Shown here: positions 11,510 to 20,700 of the stretch, in pieces
Layout of the letters: every line of letters starts with the position of its first letter
How positions within the stretch are numbered: the first letter of the stretch is position 1
NCBI GenBank assembly: GCA_027600665.1
Contig: JADGJL010000226.1
Location: 1 to 30,499 of the forward strand
Length of the DNA: 30,499 nucleotides
Direction of reading: 5' to 3'
Source of the DNA: Irineochytrium annulatum
Taxonomy: Eukaryota; Chytridiomycota; Chytridiomycetes; Chytridiales; Chytridiaceae
Notes under the pieces: model-generated
What the model was told of the DNA's origin: nothing
Databases searched by the model: none
What the model saw: only the letters and a program-made list of their open reading frames with translations
Translations under genes and position numbers: made by a program

Positions 11510-12154
11510 ATGCCTGCCCAATCGAAGCCTGAGACCAGCTCCGTCGTCGCGCTCTTCCAAGCCGGCGTCGACCGCGTCATGCCCATCTGGAACACGGCGT
11601 ACCTCTACGGTGCCTACGGCGCCGGCGCCGCCAAGTCCGTCCTCGACAAGTACCCGCCCGTGAAGGTGAGTTTCATCGTGCCGCGATCGCATACTGCATT
11701 CTACTCGCCACTGCGTGGGAAAGGAAGATGGATTTGCCGGGCATCATTTGATCGCGACGTCCCCTCCCTCAACAGGCCTTCGTGTACACGCTCGGGGCCA
11801 CCTCGGCGTTCCCGCTGCTCTGCTTTGGAGGCTTCGCGACCGCAACCTTGGCCGGCTGCGTAGCCGTCGCTGGTGAGTAAAACCGCAAAAAGCGCGACTA
11901 CGTAAGCTAATGGAATTCCCTGCGTAGGTACCGGTGTCGCCTTCGTCCAGGGTGGTTTCCTCCTGTTCGGCGGCTTCTTCGCCTTCTGGTTCCTCCTCGG
12001 CTCCTTCATCTTCACGTGCTTCGCGAGCTTCTGGTACACATTCTATTATTTCTTTGCCTATATCAACCTTGTGCCTAATATGTCGTCTCTAAGGTTCACG
12101 ATGAGTTATTTCGCGTTGCAAGTGGCGAAGAGGATTGAGGGCTCCGCTCGCTAA
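11510..12154 (+). CDS. Small multi-pass membrane protein, promethin/LDAF1 (Ldo)-like, tentative
   Basis: Model join(11510..11665, 11776..11872, 11928..12154): 3 exons, 159 aa. Residues 1-52 are soluble (VVALFQAGVDRVMPIWNTAY, then AAKSVLDKYPPVK). From residue 53 to about 130 there is an almost continuous hydrophobic stretch, rich in Gly, Phe and Ala, that can form three or four membrane segments or hairpins: AFVYTLGATSAFPLLCFGGF, ATLAGCVAVAGTGVAFVQGG, FFAFWFLLGSFIFTCFASFW. The tail ends in a basic amphipathic segment, LQVAKRIEGSAR. This organisation, with a Gly/Phe-rich hydrophobic core, resembles promethin-family lipid-droplet assembly factors (LDAF1/TMEM159; yeast Ldo16/Ldo45), which act with seipin at the ER. 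The assignment rests on composition and layout rather than an exact motif. Reticulon-like or other small ER proteins are alternatives. Introns have good GTGAGT donors. Confidence 0.8.
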
Positions 12155-12682
12155 ACAAAATGTCCCCCGAGAGCCCACAAGCCGTCATTCTTCTCTGCTT
12201 GCTCCCCACTATCATTATTATCCTAATTCGTTCCTTATTTTTACTTGATTGCTTTAGTGTTTGCAAAAGTCCTGTGCCGTCGGCCTCATAAACTTTGTAG
12301 ATGGTTGGACCTCATTAGCTATATTTCCACGGTCTGCCACTCCTTTCTTTATTGCCGGTTGTAACGACCCATTTTGGATGTACAGTACACGTTACACCTG
12401 CTCTTCTTTGCTCTCCACCCCTTTGATACCAAGTGTGTTGCGCTCCGTGTTCTCAACGAGTGTGCACCGACGGGTTGGTTATCTCAGAGATGTCCTTTCA
12501 ATAAAGAAACCTTCTGTTGAAATTCTTTGAACCTGATGTGTGTGTGCGACGTCCCTGTTGTTTTGCTTTTTTCCATCCATCGACAATTCCCCCTCCCGAC
12601 AACCTCGAGTTGTCCATCCCAGCAGCTTCCTGACAATCCCACATAGCCGACTAGGCCTCCGCCCATCAAGGGGTTTGAAGGG
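12155..12682. other. Intergenic region upstream of the finger-protein gene
   Basis: 528 bases with no convincing ORF or RNA gene. An AATAAA hexamer lies at 12500-12505, about 350 nt after the upstream stop, which could end the promethin-like transcript. The last 130 bases are C- and T-rich, as expected of a fungal promoter/5' UTR. Confidence 0.4.
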
Positions 12683-15203
12683 ATGGCATCGTCCTCTGAG
12701 CTCCTGACCCCCTCGCATGGGGCCGCCGACGAACGGTATCAGCTCGAGCAATCCGATCAGTCGGACCAGCTGGAGTTCGGCGCAGCCGCTGTTGGCCAGC
12801 ACTTAAGCGGTCCATCGGACGGCACGGGCATGGGGGACCACCACCATCACGACCTGTACAGCTCGGCGTCGGGCGGCATGCCGTCTACCACCGCCCAGCT
12901 CGACGCATACGAATTATACGCGGCCACAACCGCCGCCGCCGCCGCCGCAGCTGCTACCGCGACCGCGGCGGCATCGGACCACAACCACCACGCCGCCACG
13001 GGATTCCTCCTCCTGCCCGACCACCACAAGACCCATCTCGACTACCTCCACCAAGCGCCCCCGCCGCCGCCCTCCATATTCCCCGGGATGCGACTGCATG
13101 AGCAAGAGCTGCAGCAGCACTATGAGATGCAGGAGCAGGCTGCGAACGAGAGGAACGTCGTCGCGGCCGTGAGTGCGGCCGCGGCGAGGGCGGGTGGAGA
13201 TGATGCGGAGGAGAACGACGACAAGAAGAAGAAGAGGGGGCCGAGGCAGACCTCAATATGCCATCATGGGAAGCGCCGTAGCCAGGTTTGTTATTTATAT
13301 CATTTATTTGACTCCGCATCGACATTTCGAATTTGATCTTCCTTTGACTTTAGTGCGTACAATGCTACGACGAGGGGACTGGCGGATCGACGATTTGCAA
13401 GCATCGTCGGCAGCGATATGCGGTTTGTAAATTTAATCTCGTTGCTCGATTTATGAAATTTTGACTTACCTTATTTTCATATTTTTTTCGTGTTTTCCGC
13501 TCGCCAGTGTCGACCTGTAAGTTTTTAGCAGCATTGTAATTATCATTGAGAAGCATTAATTTAAAGACGACAGTGCTTTGACGAAGGGCAACCGACGAAC
13601 TCGCTGTGTCAGCACCGGACGATTAGGATCAAGTGCCGGGAGTGCACGCCGGACCGTGCCCCGCCGCGTGCGTACAGACCGCGCCTGAAGACTGCGGTGA
13701 AGAGCTCGAAGCTTGCAAATGCCGCTGCAGCCGCCGCTACGGGCCAGGTATCCGTTGCGTTCCCTCCCATCGCTCATCTAAGCCTTCGCCTAGCTTCCTG
13801 GTTTCCCTGCCGATCCGTCGGCCTTTGTTATGAGCAGTGCTGGTATGCTTATGTATCCGCAGCTAAAGAAAGGATGGACTTTGCGCATGCATAAGAGCCA
13901 GAAGTTTGTCGACTCCGACGGCGAGGATGCCGAAGAGGCGAAGATGCTTTTCTCGTGTCAGGAGTGCGGAAGTCAGGATCAATTGGTAGACGGGCCACAC
14001 GGAGAAGTGTAGGTTTCCTTGCGTTGTCATTTCGACGAGAGGTTAAATGGAACCTATTTTTGTTTGCGTTTTCATTAGGTCATGCCTCGAGTGCCACATG
14101 AAGTCGGGTTCTACGCAGGGTTCGTCAAAGGGGACCACGAGACGATTGTCTCGCCGCCAGAAGGGCACCAGTGAGGTAGCTGAGATTACGCCACCGGACA
14201 CGCCTAAACGGAGGGGAAAGAGACGACAGGCTAGCGACGACGGAGAGGCCATCGACGCCGATGATGCAGGCAGAGGCAGAAAGTCGAAGAGGGCCAAAGC
14301 GACGATCGACGATGCGGACGCATGGGATTGCGGCGTCTGCGGTTCGACGATTTCCGGCCCGCAGACGTACAACAAAGATTTTGTTTTGTTAGTCCTTAAT
14401 ACGTCAGCGAGTGAGTCTAACGACTACTTTTGCGCAGGTCGTGCTCGGGTTGCTTACGGCGGCAGTCGGGACGTAAGGGTCCTAAGACTCGTCAACGCGC
14501 CACTTCTGTTGGGACCGCGACGACCGAATCGGAGTCCGAGGAGGTTGCCGCCGCTATCAGGGCGGCGTCATCATCGGCTCCCCCAGGAGACAATCTCGGT
14601 TTCCAGGCAGCCCTAGCGAACGCCGCCGCTGCCTTCCCCTTCAACATTCCCGGCATGACGGCTCCGCCGCCCTACTACATGGTCTGGTACCCTCCAACTA
14701 CAGTTGGCGGGGCCCCGACGCCCGCCCTCGTCCCGGCCACGGTCTCAGCTGACGGGACGCCACAGCCACCTGTTCTGCCCAACGGGACCGCGCCCTGCGC
14801 GTTCTTCCCTTACTACGGCGCGCCCATGTTCCCGGGTCAGGCTCAGCCAGTGGACGCTAACGGCGGGGTGGGTTCGGCGGAGAAGGACGCTTCGGGTTCG
14901 GAGGCCGCGGCGGCGCACGGAAGCGGCGGGGAGTCGGAGAACTCAGCTATTCCAGCGGCGGCGGCCGCGCTTCTGAGCTTGCAGCAGGATCCAGTTCCGC
15001 CTGCGGGCGGCGGCGTTGCCCAGGCAAACGCTGCTGCGATCGCCACCGTCGCCGCCGCCGCTGCGGCCGCGATGGCTGGGGTCGAGGGTGGGGACGGTAA
15101 TGAGGGGGTGCAGGCGTTCTTGAAGGGATTGTATGGTGCGGCTGCGTTGACTGTGGAGGAGGCTAGCAAAGGGCAGAAGGGAAGCCTCAACACGGAAGAG
15201 TAG
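12683..15203 (+). CDS. Nuclear-type Cys/His finger protein with three C-x-H-x6-C-x2-C fingers and two C4 fingers
   Basis: Model join(12683..13285, 13354..13422, 13508..13516, 13574..13747, 13863..14008, 14079..14366, 14438..15203): 7 exons, 684 aa. Residues 1-190 are His-, Gln- and Ala-rich, including poly-Ala and poly-Pro runs. Residues 193-251 hold three consecutive fingers with the same spacing C-x-H-x6-C-x2-C: CHHGKRRSQCVQC, CKHRRQRYACRPC, CQHRTIRIKCREC. A basic linker follows. Two C4 fingers come next: one near 317-340 (CQEC...SCLEC) and one near 418-435 (CGVC...SCSGC), separated by a basic RRGKRRQ/KSKRAK region likely to be a nuclear localisation signal. The C-terminal 240 residues are Ala/Pro/Gly-rich. 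The design suggests a DNA- or RNA-binding regulator. I do not recognise a named family. The second C4 finger uses a GTACAA donor at 14367, less standard than the others. Confidence 0.82.
13508..13516 (+). other. 9-nt microexon encoding Cys-Arg-Pro of the second finger
   Basis: The sequence TGTCGACCT sits between a CTCGCCAG acceptor and a GTAAGT donor. It supplies CRP, and the next exon begins with Cys-Phe-Asp-Glu-Gly, giving CRPCFDEG, parallel to CVQCYDEG in the first finger and CREC in the third. Skipping it keeps the frame but removes one zinc ligand, so the microexon is both needed and a potential switch. Confidence 0.85.
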
Positions 15204-15387
15204 ATTTCACCACTTGTATTGTAGTCATCTTCATGTATTATTACCTTAGCTTGAATGATATATTGCAGAAATACACACCACTCTGATGCAGTCGTAGTAC
15301 CAGCGGTGATCAAATCTAAAAAGCCCAGACAACACCCGTCGCTCCCCGCTGGCCACGTCCTGAACGCGTCCCGGCGTCGTCCCCGCC

Positions 15388-17214
15388 ATGAACCAGCATG
15401 TGATCATTCAAACGCAGAAGGAAAAGGACGGCCTGTTGAAGCCCACCCGCCGAAGGACATCGGCGCATTTCCTTCAGAACAACGTCCCTCCCCCTCAGGC
15501 GATCATCAAGATCATTCGAACTAGATTGCCTCAAATTATCTTCCTCGCCTTTTTCTTTTATTGCTTTTTCTTGGCGTTCCTCGCGCCGTTGCTACGGACG
15601 AATGACATCGCCGACGGTGCGAAGGAGATCAGGCGGATCGTCGATGAGCCGCCAGAAGCGGAGGTGAAGAAGGAGAAGAAGGAGCGGGTGGCGGCGGGGG
15701 CGGCGGCCGCGGCTGCCGCGGCGTTGGCGAAGGCGGCGAACCTCAGTGATCTGGCTAAAGCTCCGGCCAAGGCGCCAAAGAAGTCTCCCATGGACTACTC
15801 ATTAGTGTATGTGTTTATCTTGCCTTGTGATCGCGCTTTGTCTGCATGCATGTCGCTGCGGCTAACTATTGCGGTTGGTATCTGTAGCGACGCGATGAGT
15901 GAGCCCCTGCTTGATGACGCGTACGCTGGAATTAACCCGCGGTGGGACAAGTACGCTATCGCGCTAAAAACGGGCGCAGACACGGCAGCCGAACGGGCCT
16001 CTGTCCAGTTCGTGACGTTCCTCTCCCACGTCCGCAACATCATCATCATCGGCGAGTCCGCCGGCGTCTTTCTCGGCGGCAGGCCCGTCGCGGACGTTTA
16101 CAGCAACGTCTACGACCGCGCGCAGAAACGTGTGAACCTCAAGAAGGCCAATAACGGTACGGCGGCGGGTGAAGTCCCGTTAGCCGCTCCCGTGAAACCG
16201 CCAATGATTGCACGGCGGGCGCTGGATAAGATTAAAAACGTCGAGAGCTCGTTGGGTTGGAAGCTGGACGCGCACAAGAACCTGCCTGGGTTCCAGCTTC
16301 TCTACACGACGTACCCGGACGCCGATTGGTACGTCATGATCGACGACGACACGTACCTCTTCATGACCAACCTGGACAACTTCTTGAAAGGGAAGGACCC
16401 GGAGGAGCCGTTCTATACGGGGAACGCGAACGTTTTCGTCGGATGCGATGGTGTCAGGAATTTCGGGGAGGGGCCATCGTTCGCGCATGGGGGATCGGGG
16501 ATCGTGATGTCGAGGGGAGCGATGAAGAAAATGATGAGCGGTCTGGAGGAGTGCGTGTTGAAGTACAAGGACTGCTGGGGTGAGTTCGTTACCTGCAGCG
16601 ATGTTATTTACTGGGTACTCACTGCCCCTTTGCCTTGCGTGTAGCGGGTGATATTCGTGTCGCGTTATGTCTAAGGGACGCAGGGATATTGCTAAGCGGC
16701 GGCCCGAACTTCTGGGGCGACCCGCCGAATAAGGACGTAAGTTAAGCCCCGCTTGTATTCAAAGTTTTCAATCAATAATCTCCTTCCCCTTTATTAGTTT
16801 CAATTTCCCGGTGATCCTTGCACGGAGATGCAAACATTTCACCACGTTGTTCAAAACCAGATTCAGAAGCTTTACGAGGTTGAAGTGCTGATGTCACGCA
16901 TCCATCGGCAGCTATACTCCCCCTATTCGAACTTGGTCGGGACCGTGACGGCTGGGGATGTGTATAACCACATGTTTAAGACCTCGGGCCCTATTAAGGG
17001 CATGGACCGACCTGGCCACGACCTCGAAAACGTGAAAGTGACTAGTCCGGAGGATTGCGAGGGCCGCTGCAAGCGAAATAAGGGGTGCACGGCTTGGGTC
17101 TTAGACCCGGAGATGAAATGCTGGCTGAAGGACGTGGCGGAAGAGATGACGGAGTCTCCGGGGATGTGGACGGGAACGGTGGCGAAAGACTACAAGTGCA
17201 AAATACCGGAATAG
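15388..17214 (+). CDS. GT31 (Fringe-like) type II membrane glycosyltransferase with C-terminal PAN/apple domain
   Basis: Model join(15388..15806, 15888..16579, 16645..16736, 16798..17214): 4 exons, 539 aa. A cytosolic tail of about 45 residues precedes a single hydrophobic anchor (IIFLAFFFYCFFLAFLAPLL, about 48-68). A Lys/Glu- and Ala-rich stem follows, then the catalytic domain: VQFVTFLSHVRNIIIIGES, a DWYVMIDDDTYLF segment with the metal-binding Asp triad near residue 291, GNANVFVGCDGVRNF, FAHGGSGIVMSRGAM and LCLRDAGILLSGGPNFWG. These are GT31/Fringe-family features; the enzyme probably adds a beta-1,3-linked sugar in the Golgi lumen. Residues about 482-525 form a PAN-like domain: SPEDCEGRCKRNKGCTAWV and KCWLKD, with regularly spaced cysteines. 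The donor and acceptor sugars cannot be deduced. The first intron (15807..15887) is 81 nt, divisible by three, and free of in-frame stops. Confidence 0.87.
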
Positions 17215-17778
17215 GTTGATGAGGCGAGGCCATGCGGAAACCATACTGCATATTCTTTACTTTACATAGAGGGATGTTTAGAGCTGGTTCTTCGTTCGCA
17301 CATTGCCAGATGGCGGTTGTTCTGCGGCATAAAGCCGGGCGGTCGCGTTTTGTTTGCTTTTTTTTTTTACAATTTATATTAAATCTTGCGACGATCCTCC
17401 TGAATGCCTTTCGGCTCGGTGCGACGCATATGTTTTTATTCGACATTACACTGCGTTCACAATACACCGAAACTTCAGGCCAAGACACACCGATGAAGCA
17501 GCAAGAATTCCTTGTACTCGTCGTTGCAACATGGTCGCGTGCCGAAGTATTCGGTCCGATAATGCGAAACAGCACACGGAGTGGATCTTTTTCGCTTATT
17601 TGCGCTGTCAGACCAGCATACTCGCATTGCAGCTAGCCACTCCTGCACGAGGGAAGCAAGGTGCGGTGACGTGCACGTTTGTTGAGCCGAGTAATCACTG
17701 ACTGGCGACTGTTCGCAGGTCGTTCAGCGGAAGCGACGGACGGAAGATTCTCAAGGTCCAACCACACCCTTTGCCGCC
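17215..17778. other. Intergenic region before the triple-START gene
   Basis: 564 bases with no supported gene. It contains a T-run near 17359-17370 followed by AT-rich sequence (tttatattaaatc), then a GC-richer promoter-like part up to the START gene. Short ORFs on both strands here lack family features. Confidence 0.4.
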
Positions 17779-20700
17779 ATGGAGTACCAGCAAGCCCCGC
17801 TGGGCTCACCCTCGGCGGCCTCGTACTCACAGATGAGCCCGCAGATGAGCCCAGCGGCCCGATCGCACGGCAACGGCGACGGCTACCCCTTTCCCCAGAT
17901 GACCCCTGGTCCTGCTGGTGTGCCGCCGTCTCCTTCGACCGTCTCTTTCCCGGCACGCACGGCCAGTATGGACATGCACTTGATCCAGCAGGCCGATACC
18001 AACATGAACAGCCTTGTGTCGATGGTCTCGGATTTGGGCGGATGGAAGCCCGTCTTGACACACAAGTCTGGTGCTGTTGTATACAGGCGGACAAGGGTGC
18101 CGCGGAACGAGACGATCCCTATCTTTATGGGCGTCGGCGTGATCAAGGGTATATCTCCGGAGACCATCCTTACACTGGTGAAGTCCAGGAGCTTATGTAA
18201 CAATATTTATCCTTTTTGCTTTTGTCTGATCTATGATAACATCCTTCGTTCAGGGGACGAATGGTACCAGGAAGGCAGACTAGTGGAAACAATTGACGAG
18301 TCTACCAGCCTGTCCTACATGGTTATTCGCGCTATTTCGAAGGCAATCGCTAGTCACCGCGACCTTGCTCTCCTCGAACGGAAGGAGATCGACCCGGTCA
18401 CGGGCACTATTCGGGTTGTGTCCTCCTCCGTTGAGACCCCGAAGATCCCCAAGGTCCCGACGAGGGTGCGGGCGAACCTGAAGCTGAACGGGTGGATTTT
18501 GGACCCCCAGATTTCAGGCGACGGGAAGATTTCGACTAGGATCAGCTACATCATTCAGTCCGACGTCAAGGGTATGATTCCCTCCGGCCTTGCGAAGCGG
18601 TACATGGCGCGGAGGGCGTTGGTGGTTGTGTGGATGGACGAGTACCTGAGGAAGTACGGTTCGCCCCCAATTCACTCCAACCGGACCAGTCTCGTGCCAA
18701 CGTCGCCGTCGATGAGTATTAGTACAAATGATTACAGTATGGCGAGGAGCCAGAGGACTTACGAAAGCTTGAACTTTGAGAGAAGGTTACTTTAGATGCC
18801 CACCATATAATTGACTCTGACCGCCATTTTTAGACCGTCCGAGGATTTCGGTGACGGCTATGCGGCTCGTGAGCCGTACAACAGCGACTCAATTGAGGTC
18901 GACGAGGATCAGACCGGCTACAACTCGGATGACGACGAGATGTTTTCGGCTGTTGGTGTGCCCGACCCGTCCCCACCTCGCTACCACCAGCCTATGAGCC
19001 CGACCTCACCCCCTGTGCTTTACGCGAAGCCCCGCGATCGGATGGAATCGAACCGGCCCGGCCCCCACGGCGCGGGGTACGACCGCCGGCCGAGCAACGA
19101 CCAGTTCCGTCGGCCTAGTGTCGAGCATGACAGGGACGGCTATCGCCGCCCGAGCGTGGACGTTCCTGCTATCCCAGATCAATACCGCCGGCCGAGCGTC
19201 GAGCACCTTGGCCCCACAAGCGGAGCCGATGCTCATCGTCGCCCTAGCGTGGAGCAGCGAAGGCCCGTCGACCAATACCAGCAACCTAGGAGGATCAGCC
19301 CCGAGGGGTCTTACAACGCGCCCTCGACCGGCTCGCCCCGAAGCCCCGTCGTGGACAACTTGTCTTACCACCAACCGAACGGATCGCACGCTACGTCGTT
19401 GCGGAGCTCCCCGACCGACCGGGCCATCACGGAGTTCTCCGTCGCGGCGGCCACCACATCCATCGCCGGGGGCGCCATACCCTCCACGGCGTCGTCGACA
19501 CCGGAGTTTACCGCGAATGGACAGTTTGAGTACTCGGACGACGAATCGGAATTGAAGGGCCTGGAGTCATCGGTTGAGGCCTTGAGGGATGAGTCACTGA
19601 AAGCGGCGCCCGAGCCTGCAGCCCTTGCCGCCCGCGCGGCTGCTCCCGTTGTTCCCGCTCCTATCTTGCCCGTCTCCGTCCCGCTGCCTGCTCAGGGCCC
19701 GCATCGCCACGCGGAGGCGTCGAAGAAGGCGATGGCGCTATTAAGGAGCCTCGAAGGGCCGCAGGGATGGGAGGCGCACTCCGTGTCCGGGAATATCACC
19801 ATCACTACTAGGCCCGTGGATGGGGCAGCTATGCCCATTGTAAGGGGAGACGGGGTGATTGAAGGTCCTTGGTCGGTTATGGAGGTTATGGCCGTTGTGA
19901 AGAGTGTTCAAGCAAGGGAGACGTGTAAGCACAATGCCCAGTCGCTCCAATTGGCGTTAACTGATTTAATGTTATTAATTTGCAGGGGATGCTCGATTTG
20001 AAGGTGGAAAGATTCTCGAAACATTCAACTTCGACGAGGCCCTCACATACACTATGCAGCGAGGCACTTTCCCGGTGGCTGGACGTGACCTCGTCACCTC
20101 CACGCTCACGGAGTTTGACGACGGCTTCCATCACGGCGTGGACGGCGGGTCGGTTTACCAGATCGCGACCTCGGTAGTTGACGGCAAGGCGCCCGAGGAC
20201 GCAAAACGCGTCCGGGCCCACCTTACGGTCGCAGGGTGGATCTTTAAGCGCGTCGCGAACGGCGTGCATTGCACCTACATTGTCCAGGTTGACATTAAGG
20301 GCTCCGTTTCTTCATGTTTGTACCTATGTCTTTCAAAACATCACGTTAATCAACATTTTCTGCAGCGCTGTTGAAGATGCTGCAGGCTTCTACGCCCCGT
20401 TGTATTGCCGAGGTCCAAAAATATCTTCAAACCACCGGTTCTCTCCCATTCGTCGTTCGCCACGCGGATGGCCTTGAGCCGATTCGGAACATCTCGGCGC
20501 CCTCTGAAACCTTCGATAAGGCCTTTGGCAATTATTCGTTATCCCTGAAGTGGCTGCAGCCGAGCATCTACGGCGGTCGCGTCGCGATCTTCCTGCCTGC
20601 CACCGTGTACAAGAAGGGCATCGACATCGAGGTAAAGTCCGAGAAGGGCATCAAGGTGACGAAGGTGGTGGACGAGTCGGCGGCGGCTGTCGGCAGCGGC

